Notes: generated by a model from the letters alone, not told the origin. A stretch of DNA of 50,289 nt from Gelatoporia subvermispora B (GCA_000320605.2 KB445831.1:1-50289), one strand, 5' to 3'. Positions 1 to 11,769 are shown, numbered from the stretch's first letter. Translations and numbers: made by a program.

Positions 1-299
1 GCCACTGGCATGGAATCTGACTGGCCACTAGAAGACGAGCCCCAGAGGCCAGATAGTTGAGTTGAACCGCCTGAGAAACTCCATCTTGGTAGAGTCGTAG
101 GAAAAGATGGTGCAGGTCCGCGTGTGTACAAAGGAGTCCTTTGAAAGGACTGAAGGCTGTGGCTTCGTGGTGGGAAGGATGGAAAGCGTGGGAATACTCG
201 ACGCGTCCCAAGCGCGACTCACGACGATCGCGTCTTTACGCGCGTAAAGGCGTCCCTTGTCCTCCGCGACTGGTCACTATCCCTGCAACTAATACCCTC
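1..299. other. Upstream region of ASK1, no supported gene
   Basis: No reading frame here is convincing. The frame that continues upstream from ASK1 is open back to position 141, but that part reads as Arg/Trp-rich sequence unlike a kinetochore protein. The segment is therefore treated as promoter and 5' UTR. Confidence 0.4.
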
Positions 300-2533
300 A
301 TGCCTCCGAAGCTGAAGCCAATTGCACCAAAACCTCCGCGCTGGGAACCTACTCCAGACCCGAATGACATCGTAATCCCAGGGCTGAACACGACCGCGCC
401 CGTCAATGACCAGATTGAGCAGATTGAGCAGCTCATTACCCTCAAATTACAGGTATGTTTCGCTAAGTAGATGTTGACAATGTCTCGACTAACCGTCTGT
501 AACAGCAAATAGACGCGAATTTCTCGAAGATGCAGCAGGTTATGGCGAACAAGATTCTACCCGCGGTGAAGCGCTATGCTGTCGGTACACAGCCCGTTAG
601 AGATGCAGCGACGGTACGTCCTTTCTGCAAATATCGAGGTGAACGAACTGATATGTATTTACAGTTTTGGACCACATTCTTTGAGCAAGCAGCCCAGATA
701 CGCGTCCCAACGTATGACGACTTTGAGTCTATGCATTCCGAGCAAGAACAGGAGACTACAACAGGGATGGAGACAGGCACGGAGGCCGAAGAGTCATCTC
801 ATTCAGAGAACCAAGAAGATGAAGATGCTCACCAGAGCGTGCACCACCCCTTTAATCCCGACAGCACTGGGTCCGACACGTCGTTCATGCCTGGTCATGC
901 AGCCGTTTCTTCTACCCCCGCGACTATGTCACGACATCGAACCTTCTCAAATCTTGAACTCGACGCCGATGCTATGCCATCGTGGTCCGCATCCTTGGAC
1001 TCGCCTCTGGTCCAACTCAACCGCGAAATTCAGAGCCTCACACGCGACGGCGAGATGGATCCTCTCGCCGCATCTGCACTCCACACATCTGCAGTGTCTG
1101 CTCTGGAAGACGATTCGCAGGATCTCACACAGCGTCAGATTCATCTTCCTCGTCTAGGAGAGCAGAAGTCCCTTCAGAGTGTGGACAAGAAGGGCAAGGG
1201 CAAGGCGAGAGAGACAAATGAGTCCATGTTGCGCGGAATCCTACGACCCCAAGCCCCGTCCGCGGAGCCTCCCTCTGGGTCCAGGCGGACAGCCACATCT
1301 CCTCTCAAACTCAAGCAGAGGACGCCCAGTCTGAAACCATATAACCCGTACGTACCACCCGAGAACGATCCAAACGAGTGGTCGGGCGTGGTCGATCTCA
1401 AGGACCGCTCCATTGCCACGCCGCGACGTGCGCTCCCATCATCGCTCGCCAAGCAGGCTAGTATCCGAGCGGCACTCGCGAAGAAGCCACCTACACCAAA
1501 GTTCACCTCTAAGTATGCTGATGGGGACGACGACTCATTCGACGATATCAACTTCGGCCTATCTCCGCTACGCACGGTGGATCTGACGAAGCCGCGGCTC
1601 GGAAAGACGCCGAAGAAGGAGGCGGCCGAGCGGGTGATTCAAGACTTGCTCGACACGGCGCGCAAAGGCGGGCTGAATGCGGTCCGCGCAGCTAGTCGTG
1701 GACAGGACTCTGGGGAGTCGAGCTTGAGTACCATGGGTACGCCTCCATCGTTCTCAAAGTACACCCGGTCGCGCTTCAACACTGCTCCGTCGGACACGAG
1801 CACGAGTGTCGCCGATGCAAGTTTGGAGAGTATGATGAGGCGGATAGGACTCAATGTCCCCGGCTTTGGAGAGCCGTCCGGGTCTGGCTATTCTGCCAGC
1901 CGGAGCATGCAGCAGGGTGTGTCTTCCGCGACGCTGGATCGGACCATTCGAGACACGAGTCTCGCAGCGGGCTCACACGCGGAGGAACCACAGACACCCG
2001 ACCAATTCCAATACAACCTCTTCAATCTGCAGGACGACGATTTACAGCCTCCGGACGTTGCGGAAGGTGCAGACGACTCGCTGGACTCGTTGGATGATTA
2101 CGACGAGGCGAATAACACAGCGAACCCATCCGCTGCGTTCCTACTTGTCTCGCAGCGTGCGTCATCCGCGGACGATTCTGGCTCGGATTCCTCGGACTCG
2201 GACTCATTTGGTGCGGAGCCAGTGGGCGCCGTGGACGATACTGGCGAGCCTGTGCACCCCTTTGCGCGCGGGCTCGCGGAGGGCTTCGCAGAGGACGACG
2301 GATTCGACGACTCGTTCGATGATCCGGTGTACGGCGCGGCGGACGCGGAGGAGGAGACGGTGTTTGGTGTTCCGCCTGCGCAGAGGTTGCAGGCGCAGGC
2401 GGCGGCGCGGGCGAGGGCGTCTCAAGGAGGAAATCTGAGGATGCTCGGAGAGGATTTGCTGCAGGACACGGTTGGCATTGGGGCGCAGGCGGGGAGCGTT
2501 GAGACACCGACTCCATGGCCAGGCGGGCGGTAA
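300..2533 (+). CDS. ASK1: DASH complex subunit Ask1
   Basis: Predicted kinetochore protein of the DASH/Dam1 ring, which couples spindle microtubules to kinetochores. Three exons (300-452, 506-613, 665-2533) give about 709 residues. The Ask1 domain is at the N-terminus: W15 starts a motif reading WEPTPDPNDIVIPGLNT, followed by a heptad-like helix with repeated QIEQ and a second helix containing FWTTFFEQAAQIRVPTYDD. Splicing the two introns restores this domain without a break. The C-terminal ~500 residues are disordered, rich in Ser, Asp and Glu, with several S/T-P sites, which fits the known Cdk regulation of Ask1. The ATG at 300 is chosen because the family domain begins soon after it; an upstream ATG at 141 is in frame but adds unlike sequence. 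Intron 2 is 51 nt, stop-free and in frame, so its retention would only insert 17 residues. Confidence 0.9.
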
Positions 2534-2831
2534 GAGGTGGTGACCTGTAGTCCGGCAGATTGTTTTATACTATATCTTTCTACACCGCGTTTTGGCTGCG
2601 CCGGGAAGATGCTTGAGAAAAAGAACAAAGGTCTTCTGCAATTTTTTTGTGCAGGCCAGCGTACATTCGGCTCACTCCTTGCACTCGCCACTAGCTCGCG
2701 ATCGCCACCGAAGTGGTGCACGTGACTCGGCCGCGGAGAAAAGACAAGATTGAGCAAGTCTTCTTCTTTGCTTTATGTTCTCTACGGCTTTCTCTCCAGC
2801 CCGCCGCTTGCTCGCTCAGCTATTATCCGCC

Positions 2832-4430
2832 ATGTCTCGCCGCTCACGTTCACCATCACCTGGCTCCGAACGCCTTGCAAAACGACCACGGCTCGAATAC
2901 AGCCCGCTTACACCTGAGGACTACAAGAACGGAGTCGTTCTTGCGCCTATGGTCAGATCCGGCGCCTGTACGTACTTGCTACTCCATCATTGAGTTCGCT
3001 GAAGTGAATACGAATAGTCGATGTTCAGTGCCTACAAGATTATTTGCATTAAAACATGGTGCATCGCTCGTGTGGGGCCCGGAGACGATCGACAAAGCCC
3101 TTCTGCACACAACCCGCACAGTTGACCGTTAGTTTCTCATGTTCGAACACGCTCGTGGCCGTTCTGACGTCCCTTCACATAGCCGATACGGGATTCGTCT
3201 CGTATAATGGCAAATCCAAAGCCATATTCACGACACACCCGATCGAGAAGCCATACCTCATCTTCCAGCTCGGCTCCGCCGACCCCGAAATCGCTGTACA
3301 GGCGGCGAAGATGGTCATGGACGATGTTGCGGGTATTGACCTCAATTGTGGCTGCCCGAAACCATTCAGCACACATGGAGGAATGGGTGCCGCCCTCCTC
3401 ACAAACCCTGACCTCCTCTGTGGCATCCTTTCCGCGCTCCGCCAGGCCCTGCCCCCTCATATCTCGGTTTCTGCAAAGATCAGGCTTCTCCCGAGCCAGG
3501 AAGACACGCTTAAGCTCGTAGAGCGGATTGTGAACACAGGGATCAGCTGCTTAACTGTGCACTGCCGGACGCGGAACCAGCGGATGAGGGAAGCGGCGCA
3601 GATCGAGCGGCTGAGGGAAATTGTGCAGTTTGTTGAGGGCATGGGACGGGGTATTGCGGTGATTGAGAACGGTGACTGCCTAGGGTGGGAGGATGCGAAA
3701 CGGGTGCGGGAAGTTACAGGTGCACACTCAGCGATGATTGCGACTGCAGCAGAGGCCAACCCGACTTGCTTCTCCCCAAGACCACTCGCGGACCTCGAGC
3801 TGACGTTCATCCCGAACTACATTCGTCTAGTATGTGGTCATCGCCCTTGCTTTGTCCACGTATGCTGATCCATCTTCGCAGTCCAAATACATCAAGAACC
3901 ACTGGGCGTCCACGAAGTTCTGCACTAGCCAGTTCAAGGGTGCACATCTGGAAGCGCAGCGAGCTGACCTGACGCGCGTGCGGAAAGCGCTCATGAGTGC
4001 GAAGAGTTACGAGGATATGGACGAGTACTGCAAGCCGTGGAATGGAGAGGAGGAGTGGCGGGCGATTGTAGACGCGATCGAAGCGCGAGGTGGAAGGCCC
4101 CAACGGTCGGCCCAGGCAATGCAGACGCAAGTAGCAGGCGGGGCGGACGCAAGCTCTGCGCAAAGTCAACCACAGGCAGAACCATCATCTCAGGCTGTTG
4201 ACTCCGCTTTGCAATCTCAGTCGCGGTCCACCTCTTCCGCCGCATCCCCAGCACCGAGCGTACATACGCCGCCTAACGCGCCCCTGGAGGCTGACCCACT
4301 GCTTGCGCCGCGCGCGCCAATGCATACGGTGCTCATGCCCGTCCCGCCGCTCGTCAGTAGCGAGGATGCGCAGACGCCAACACCTGCACCAGCGAGTAGC
4401 GGAAACAGCAGGGAAGGTCTGGTGTTGTAG
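2832..4430 (+). CDS. DUS2: tRNA-dihydrouridine(20) synthase, Dus2/Smm1 type
   Basis: Flavin-dependent enzyme predicted to reduce uridine 20 of the tRNA D-loop. Four exons (2832-2967, 3029-3127, 3183-3829, 3882-4430) encode about 476 residues. The TIM-barrel start is the motif VVLAPMVRSGALPTRLFAL, joined only when intron 1 is removed. The active-site loop reads LNCGCPKPFSTHGGMG with the expected cysteine at about C136. The HCRTRNQRMREAA segment and the ENGD segment match flavin and phosphate binding regions of Dus enzymes. The GCPKxFSTxGGMG form is characteristic of Dus2 rather than Dus1, Dus3 or Dus4. The N-terminus is a short Ser/Arg/Pro-rich nuclear-localisation-like tail, and the last ~120 residues are low-complexity Ser/Ala/Pro. 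The start at 2832 is preferred; an in-frame ATG at 2775 would add 19 residues. Confidence 0.93.
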
Positions 4431-4754
4431 TGGGCGTCGATTGTTCATGCGTGTAGATGGGAATGCTTGTGTTGTACTTAGAGCACAAGCACAAAGTCAG
4501 AAGGAACATCCCCAAAAACCGGTCAGGTGAAGTGATATATGGACTCCTCACTACTTGCCGGGGCATTTATGGTAATATCGATGGCGCTGGCGACGCAGCA
4601 GAGCAGCCGCGAAGAGTGGAGACCAAATTCAATCACAATTCGCATTAAGCACCAGAACGACAACCTAAACAACTCATGAGATGCAGAAGATACATTACCA
4701 GTCCATTCGCGTCTCCCAAATCAGTCCGAATCTCGGCAAGCTCGAGTGAATCAC
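4431..4754. other. Convergent 3' intergenic region
   Basis: This 324-bp gap lies between the stop of DUS2 and the stop of the convergent secreted-protein gene. It should hold both 3' UTRs. I see no gene or repeat in it. Confidence 0.5.
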
Positions 4755-5592
4755 TCAGAGGACTGCGAGTGCGCCCGCGAAGACGCACCCGAGCACAGAC
4801 GCCGCACCGACCAGGAGCGGGCGCGATACTGCGAGCGCGTGGGCGCCGAGCGCCGCGTTCGCCGTGTTGCTCGCGCCTCCCGCGGACGAAGAGGCAGGCG
4901 GGGATGGGGATGAGGACGCGGGGGGAGCGGCAGCGGTGAATACGTGCCCGGCGAAGGACGTGACCATGCCCGAGCCAGTCGCAAGCGTGATGGCAGGCCC
5001 GCCGACGGAGGTCACCATCACGACGGGCGTGCCGTTGACCGCTGTACATCATGTTAGGATCGCACAGGAAGAATCAAGTCAAAGTTGATAGCGCACTTTG
5101 TATGGTCGCGTACGCCTGCGACGTCGCAGTGCCAAGAGCACTCTGCGCGTCCTCGAAGAGGTTCGTTGCGGTCGCGGTCGCCTCAGCAGCGTCCCAAGCG
5201 GAGGTGCCGACGCTGTAGGCGGACTCAGCAGCGGAGGTTGCGCCGCTGAGAGCAGAGGCGATGGCGGACCCAGCGTCAGCGGTCGCGGCGTTGTAGTCGG
5301 TTACGGCGAGAGAGGTTGCGGCGCTGTACAAGGATGCGGCGCCGGACGTTGCGGCGGAGTAGATGGAGTCGGCGCTCGAGGTCTCGCCGCTCACCCAGGA
5401 AACAGCGTCAGAGGTGGCTTCGGTCCAGACTGATGCAGCATCAGAGGTGATATCATTGAAAACTAGGAAAGGGATGCATGAGATCAAATTTGTCGGATGG
5501 GCATGATTGAGCTTACCATCACGTTTAGCGGGCATCCCGTGAACGCTGGACGCGAGGGGGAGGAGGGCAATAACAATGGCCTTGGCGTGCAT
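4755..5592 (-). CDS. Secreted Ser/Ala/Thr-rich protein with GPI-anchor-like tail
   Basis: Unrecognised small cell-surface protein of about 242 residues in three exons (5592-5517, 5462-5097, 5041-4755), read on the minus strand. The N-terminus is a signal peptide (MHAKAIVIALLPLASSVHG) followed by a KR dibasic site. The middle consists of degenerate repeats built on Asp-Ala-Ala-Ser/Tyr-Ser-Ala-Ala-Thr, which probably form an extended O-glycosylated stalk. After intron 2 comes an ordered-looking strand (QTVNGTPVVMVTSVGG). The C-terminus is a Ser/Pro/Ala linker ending in a small-residue site and a hydrophobic tail (VGAASVLGCVFAGALAVL), typical of a GPI anchor signal. Joining exon 3 is required to get this tail; without it the frame stops shortly after exon 2. 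Role unknown, probably a wall or surface protein. Confidence 0.75.
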
Positions 5593-6919
5593 TTTCGTGA
5601 GATGAGTGATATTTTTTTGAGAGGGTCGTGACTCGTGAGCGAGGAGAAGGCGAAATCGTAAAAGGAGATCAGGGAACCGGAAAAAGGGTCAGCGCCAGGC
5701 TGCCCGAGAATGAACGGAGAGAAGAAAGGTGGACGGCTCAGGAGCAGTCGAATGTTACAAACCCGTATCACGCGTTTATATATGTCTTTTCATCTGCGCT
5801 TGCGTTGCAGACTGCCACACTGCCACAGGCTGCGTGAGGCATCGCGCCAGGAGATCCGCTAGACACGCATGATTGGCGACGAGGAAGGCAGATGCGGGAG
5901 AAGGAGTAACAACTGGTAACAACGGGCGCGGGAGCAGAGATCGTGTCAGAGAACCGCAGATTGTGCTGTTGACGACACAAAGTGCATCAGTAGTCTCGGT
6001 GCAGTTGGTAGCTATTGGCGATGAAGTGGGTGCATATCAGGTGTTAATGTCTACATACAGCTACAAGGTGATCAATGGCAATAACCAAGGATTTCTTGAT
6101 TTGCAAGAAAAACACAAGAAAATGCATTCGATTGCATAAAGGCGGTGTGGCAGTGCCATCTTATCATAGCACAGGATCATCGCCAGACGAAACGAGTTCA
6201 AAAATAGCTTTCAGTTTCTATGCCAGGGCAGAGCGTCAGATTTCCCTTGCTGTGTACACTGTCATGTATATAGCGATAATGATGGAGGAATGACAGAGAA
6301 TAACAAGAGACACAGACATGGTGGTAACAGCCAAGCGCGGTTCGACGGAAAATTGGTTGACCGGAACATATTCGGGCCATCAACTTCATGGCGCCTACTA
6401 CATACGCGTTGTGTGGAGCGCCCGTCCGCGTCACCTCTTGAACCTCGTTGGAATTGCTAGACCGCATTTACTTGCTCCGAGCTACGATTACTTGGTGCCT
6501 TGGCCTTAGCGCTGACCGGCGTTGATGAACTGAGAGTACCATCATTCAACACAGAAAACGATTACGTGTACAAGGTAAGCAGAAAGCTCAAAAAAGTAGC
6601 GTATTGGAAGGGACGTGCATGGAAATCGCATTCGTCTATAATGGCAGTGGTCATGACGTGGCGTATGGACGGAGAAAGTGCATGTATAGCGAATCGAAAG
6701 AAGGGAATGCTAAGGTGTGTCAAGTCATCCAAATGTCTGCTCTACAGCATGTTGGCCATCCCCAACTCCAGACTTGCCCGCAATGTTCATTCTGAAGTCT
6801 TTCTTCCCCTAAAGTGCGGGGCCGTTTCGGAAGATATGGTCCGCATACACCTGATCGAAGATGAACTTTTCCGCCTTTAAGTTCACCAGCAGAAGCTTGC
6901 TACTCATATATCAAGTGAC
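5593..6919. other. 1.3-kb gap without a supported gene
   Basis: This stretch holds the promoter of the secreted-protein gene on its left and the 3' side of the HET gene on its right. Short reading frames exist but show no motif, signal peptide or plausible splice structure. I see no clear repeat. Confidence 0.5.
5775..5782 (-). promoter_or_regulatory. TATA-like box upstream of the secreted-protein gene
   Basis: The minus strand reads TATATAAA about 180 bp upstream of the ATG at 5592. Its position and strand fit a core promoter element; this is inferred from sequence only. Confidence 0.4.
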
Positions 6920-9133
6920 TCATTTCAGTAGAACGTTGCATCTACCACGGTACAGTACATGTTCGATTTTTCCGCTTCTAGCATCTTGCCAGACTTCTCC
7001 TGCATCATGTGAGATGCTTACTTGCTTGACATACTCGCATATTACCCGTGCCTCTCCTCCGTAACTGACTCTTTGTGTATTGTCGTCGATGAGAACTGCT
7101 ATCCCGCGGTCCAGCTGCTGCACCTCCTGTCCTCGACATAAGATAGCATTGCAGGTATAGTGCTCCTCGTCAAGCGACTCAGACTCCCAATACCGAGGGA
7201 CGTACTTCAGCCTGTAAACAATGTGCCGCGAGTCTTCATCGTTGTGAAGGGACCAGTGTTCATTGTGTCGCAGCGTAATCTTGTTGAACGTTATGACGTG
7301 GTAAACGGCGTGCAGTCCCTCCGGAGTGACCTTGGCGTCGCTCTCTCCTCCCTCTACCCTCCCAAGGTTCATGAAGCTTCTTGGTGCCCATCTGAACCCC
7401 AGGATATCCAACTTCGGACTCGTCATAAATGCCACCATGGATGGAACTTTCCCTACGCGGAGAAGGAGAGTCATCATTCGTCTCTGGGGTGGGAGGTTAA
7501 CGAGCTCATAGGCATCGACATGCACCAGACTGGAGATTCCCAATGTCTCATCCTCTGCCCTGCTTGTTGTACGCCATTCCAGGCAATTGGGAACATGGCC
7601 GAGGCGGATTTTGGGGAGTCCTGATTCCAAATCCACCTCTGCGTCCTTTCGCAAGAGAAGACGGTACATCAGAGCAGAGAGAGACCCTAGAGCTGGGTCT
7701 AGCATCTCAAATGGGCTGGTAGGTAAGAGTCCCTCCACGGCCACAAATCCGCCGGAGAGCTCGAATAGAAGGGTGTCTGCTAATACGGCCTCCTGCAGGG
7801 TCCAAAGCCGCTGCATCCAGGCAGAGGTATAGACCCACAGTTGCTTTTGCTTTAGAGGAGCGCGTGTTGTACACGAACGGATCCCGGAGTCGATGACCAA
7901 TACGATATCGGCTCTTCTGTAAGTTTGGCCCATCAGACCTATGGCTCGCCTCCTCATCATCTCGTCCTTTGGAACACATAAGGAATCGATCCATATTGCC
8001 GCATGCGGCAAGATGTCCTGGACAAGTTTGGCCAGTCGTCGAATTTGACAGCTTGGTAGTCCATCCTCCGTTGTGGATCCAAGGCCGTCAGACCAGACAT
8101 GCGAGATGGCGACGTTTGGAGTAGGTATGTCGGCGGAGGCACTGGAGCATATCATATCGATCACCTCATCGCCGTGTGATCCGGTGCTCGTCATATGGAC
8201 GACCGGAATTTGGTCACGACGAAAGATTCCGAGGACGTCATCCAATGGTGGCTTGGAGTAAGCGCACGTACATGAGTCTACGACGTGGCGATTCTTGTAT
8301 GTAGTGATTTCGATGGTATTTATCACGCAAGCGTGCTCGGAGCACCTTTCGTGGACATCTGGCTTGACCCGCTCGATTATGAATGACCTGCAGGTGCTCG
8401 CGTATCCCAGCAGGGTCACCGTTTTGGAGAGCATGGAAACAGTGAAAGGGCACCATCCATCTGAGACCATCTCGGCGACATAGCCGTCATACCGCACGAG
8501 CACGAAGCTCCAGTCGAGGTTGTGGCAGGGATTTGTGACAGGAACATCGAACAATTCGAGGGCCGCGCATATTGCTTCCCCAATTGTCGCAAAAGTATAG
8601 ATCATGCACAGGGCGTCGTTGCTTGGTACGCCAGCTTCGTGGAAGACGCTGCTAGTTGAAATGGTGATTGCCAAAAGCAATGCCCGCGCAGCGCGGGTGG
8701 CCGTGCAAGCGCTGATGAATACTTGGATGGCCTCTTCATTGCTGGTCGTTTCAGTGTGTAATGAACGATATAGCCAGTGGTCAATGGCATTGCGTATCTT
8801 GCCCACTGCTATTATAGTGTGGCCGTTTGGTGTATGCTCCAACAGGCCATCTTCCTGAAGCTTCTGCCCTGTCACCGCCTCCAAGAATCCAAAAACGAGC
8901 TGACTTTGAAGTAGCGCGGCGTATTGAAGTGTCGGAGCCCGCTCAAACAATTGAAGCTGTGATGCCGAATATCGCAAATTTGGATAATCCTCAAAAGTGC
9001 ATAGAGGATAGCCGTCGTGATTTCCCCCAAGCCATTCTATGGGCCGTGTTGAGAATGTGGCAGTACCGGAAGTTTGCGACGACCACGCTGTCACTTGACT
9101 TGCACTGCGGCTATGTTCCATTCTCTGACACAA
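6920..9133 (-). CDS. HET-domain (heterokaryon incompatibility) protein
   Basis: A single uninterrupted reading frame of 737 residues. The HET domain lies at about residues 335-455. Its three hallmark blocks are visible: VAISHVWSDGLG (341-352), AIWIDSLCVPKD (379-390) and QRLWTLQEAV (441-450). HET domains are linked in fungi to non-self recognition and regulated cell death after hyphal fusion, but most agaricomycete HET proteins are uncharacterised, so this role is not proven here. A Cys/His pair pattern before the domain (CSEHACV and CTCAYSK, around 264-292) is common in basidiomycete HET proteins. No signal peptide or membrane segment is evident. Lack of introns contrasts with the intron-rich core genes, and the gene sits at the edge of an accessory block rich in duplicates. 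The first ATG of the frame is used. Confidence 0.88.
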   Translation of the reverse strand: MCQRMEHSRSASQVTAWSSQTSGTATFSTRPIEWLGGNHDGYPLCTFEDYPNLRYSASQLQLFERAPTLQYAALLQSQLVFGFLEAVTGQKLQEDGLLEHTPNGHTIIAVGKIRNAIDHWLYRSLHTETTSNEEAIQVFISACTATRAARALLLAITISTSSVFHEAGVPSNDALCMIYTFATIGEAICAALELFDVPVTNPCHNLDWSFVLVRYDGYVAEMVSDGWCPFTVSMLSKTVTLLGYASTCRSFIIERVKPDVHERCSEHACVINTIEITTYKNRHVVDSCTCAYSKPPLDDVLGIFRRDQIPVVHMTSTGSHGDEVIDMICSSASADIPTPNVAISHVWSDGLGSTTEDGLPSCQIRRLAKLVQDILPHAAIWIDSLCVPKDEMMRRRAIGLMGQTYRRADIVLVIDSGIRSCTTRAPLKQKQLWVYTSAWMQRLWTLQEAVLADTLLFELSGGFVAVEGLLPTSPFEMLDPALGSLSALMYRLLLRKDAEVDLESGLPKIRLGHVPNCLEWRTTSRAEDETLGISSLVHVDAYELVNLPPQRRMMTLLLRVGKVPSMVAFMTSPKLDILGFRWAPRSFMNLGRVEGGESDAKVTPEGLHAVYHVITFNKITLRHNEHWSLHNDEDSRHIVYRLKYVPRYWESESLDEEHYTCNAILCRGQEVQQLDRGIAVLIDDNTQRVSYGGEARVICEYVKQVSISHDAGEVWQDARSGKIEHVLYRGRCNVLLK

Positions 9134-10261
9134 GAGAACAAGGTCAAGATGGGGGTTCCGGGATCATATAGGTGTCGTTTACACGTACATCGGTCACAAT
9201 CCTGATAGCGGACTCCAGCGATGTCTGACCTTCACGTTTTTGGCTGTGGCATATTATCGGGTCTAAGCAAAAATCATCTCTGTGGAAGCGAATATAGGTT
9301 GCATACAGGAGGCTCTGTTGAGAATGTCGTGGGATATACTAGCCCCCTGGATCCGTGCAAGAGGATGGTGTCCGAGTATCACGGCGCACTAGTTTCCACC
9401 ATTGGGCTGGCATCACATATTTTACATAGTAGGCTGATCATTGCTCACATGTTGTAACAACTATCACACTCAGCAAGAGTTGTCGGTGGCAGCTGTACTG
9501 TTGTACAGATAGTACGCTGTTGAGCGTCAGTGCGTCATCTAGACGAGAGTTCAAGTACCCGTGACACGTATGGTTGCACGATAATGAATTTGAACTTCCC
9601 GCAACAACTCCGTCGTTTGGCATGCTTTATGCTCACCAGGAGGAGATCGCATTTATTTTTGCGCCGATTTTTCTGCTTTGGATTATCAAATCAGGACATT
9701 TGGGAGAATTCTAGTCCGAGGCTGAAATTATCATTTTCCACTTTGTCGCCTTGAAGGCCCTTACCGAAAGCGATTTACGATAGGCTCGCCTATGCATGCT
9801 CACCAGTCCAACTCCAGTTGACGTTAGGATCCCGATGTTCATATTACTGTCTACCAGAGTACTCACTACTAGAGGTCCTATATCATTAACTGGCAAGTTT
9901 GCTTCTCTGTGTTGAACCCGACATGCGTATAAGGTATTGTTGCACGCTGGCGGTTCCTACTCCTGATTCCTGTTCTCGGACGCAAACTCAGAGACGATGG
10001 TTCAGCAAAGCAGGGGACTGTTATTCGACACTCCTTATAGCCTCGAACTTTGGCATGGTCAAGAAATACTTGCGATCATCTGTTATTTACGACCGTCACC
10101 GCGTGAATGAAAGCAGTATGGTTCCCTTTCTAACTCGAAACCCGTATCATGATTCCCATCTCACGACGAGAAAGGTCCAGCTCTATGTCGAATGAGCTAC
10201 TGCATTGCGACAAAATTCAACGGTAGCATGATACAATTGTACATTCAACGCAATCGACGAT
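9134..10261. other. 1.1-kb gap, HET promoter side, no supported gene
   Basis: The right part of the gap is AT-richer than its neighbours and contains only short frames without recognisable motifs. It should include the HET gene promoter. I could not identify terminal repeats or transposon coding remnants. Confidence 0.45.
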
Positions 10262-10792
10262 CTAGCTGAAGAGTGAAGCATCTCCTTCCAGAGTAATATC
10301 GTCAATATTGGTGCCGTCAGTGTCTTCGCAGCAGCTAGTGACAATTCAGATGGTGATTTTTCGTTAATCTCTCTAGACACTCACCAGGCGGCACAGTATG
10401 CCTGCACTTGCTTCCCATCCAGCTTCCAGATGAGCTTAACCGCGGCCTGGATATGAGGTCAACAGCGCACTAGAAGTCAGCTCCACCGCTCACGTCGAAC
10501 CAAGTGCACCGAGTATACGTACATTCTGGTCCGTCCCCGGAGTAGTCTGTGCCTTCTCCACCTTGCCGCTGGCCTTATCCCACTTCTCCCTAAGCGCGCG
10601 CAATGCACGCTGCACCCCGCTCCTGTCGGCCGCGCGTCCGTTCACCGTGCCGGTCGCGTCCGAGCCAAACATGCTGCTGAAGGTGCTGCTGAAAGACGAG
10701 GCGGACGGCGCCGAGAGAAGCCCCTGGATGTGCGAGTCGAACCAGAGTTGGAAGGTCTGGCCGTCGCGGCGACGGTAGCCCGTGGTACACAT
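10262..10792 (-). CDS. Small CCCE-family protein, copy A (unknown function)
   Basis: Unrecognised protein of about 134 residues in three exons (10792-10523, 10446-10385, 10334-10262). The same three-exon structure, with identical intron phases (0, then 2), recurs at 31014 and 32901, which supports the model. The N-terminal half contains RRRDGQTF, LLSAPS and DATGTVNG motifs and a helix ending in REKWD. The second exon starts AAVKLIWK after a TPGTDQN turn. The third exon gives a Cys triplet (CCCED) and the ending LEGDASLF. The pattern of N-terminal helices followed by strands resembles an NTF2/SnoaL-like fold; this is my inference and needs structural comparison. No signal peptide is seen. The start at 10792 is set by the paralogue's MCSG start. 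Intron 1 has an ordinary GT donor here, unlike the other two copies. Confidence 0.7.
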
Positions 10793-11769
10793 CGTTGCGC
10801 GGGCGGGAATGGAGTGGGAGAGGGCGGATGGGGTGTTGGCTTGGTAGAGAGGATGGGTGTGTCCGCTCTGAGGAGCTGATATGCTGTCTTGTGGTCCGAT
10901 TATGTACCTCGGGAGGGCCGGAGAAGAGGAGCTGCATGAGACCGGAGAGGGTGGCTGCACTGTGTTCCCCGGCGAATTTTTTGAGCGAACTGGGAGAGTT
11001 TGGCGAGAAGCGGGTATGGGCGCGGAGGGTCTGATGGGCACTAGAACATTGTACATGTCCACCCTCGTCGAGTCCCATCGTACGTTTCCACGGAGTGGGC
11101 CAAGACTCTGTTTCGCGCCTCCTGATGCAGATGCGCCACAGCGCCGTGGTGCGAGGGCGCATCAGTTTGCTGTGCATCTCAACTGGAGCATCGAATTGTG
11201 CGGTGGAAATGGGCTCAATACACGGTCTGTTCGCATCGGAATTCCCGGGTCACTTTAGTAATGTGCATCCGAATATATCGATGGAGTTTTTCACATCCAG
11301 TATTCATGCGAGATTGGGTGAAGAATCACAACAGATGACATCATTCGAGAAATTCGCAGGTTAATGGGGTACCAAAAGCATCGTGGAGATGTATCGTCTG
11401 GAAAGCCTTTTGGGTGAGAATATGCATAGTACAGTGATACGAAGAGCACGTCATTCTGCCCCCTCAGTTCATCCCTGGACAGTGCATGCAGCAATGCTGG
11501 TGTAATGAGTGTACAGTTCACGAAGGTCAAATTTATCGGCTCTGTACGCACGAGGTCACTCGCATCACTAACTAGTCCCTCTTCGAATTGTAATGTACCT
11601 CAATTCGAACGTTCAGCTCTCAAAGTTACATTTATATACGCAATTCTTACGAAACAACGGTTCACTGGGATCAAAGAGGCTTGATGTGGGTTTATCAATC
11701 TGTCGTTTGTAGGTTTGCTATCATCTGAGAGAGTTTCAGACAGCCAATCGTGCTGTTTGTGCACGACCA
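10793..11769. other. Gap between family copies, no supported gene
   Basis: The frame of copy A stays open upstream to 11062, but that extension is Pro/Ser-rich and absent from the paralogues, so it is taken as 5' UTR or promoter. The rest contains no frame I can support. Confidence 0.4.

Noticed and set aside
10523..11062. Longer form of CCCE copy A starting at 11062
   Set aside because: Copies B and C both start at the equivalent of 10792, and the extra 90 residues look like translated UTR.
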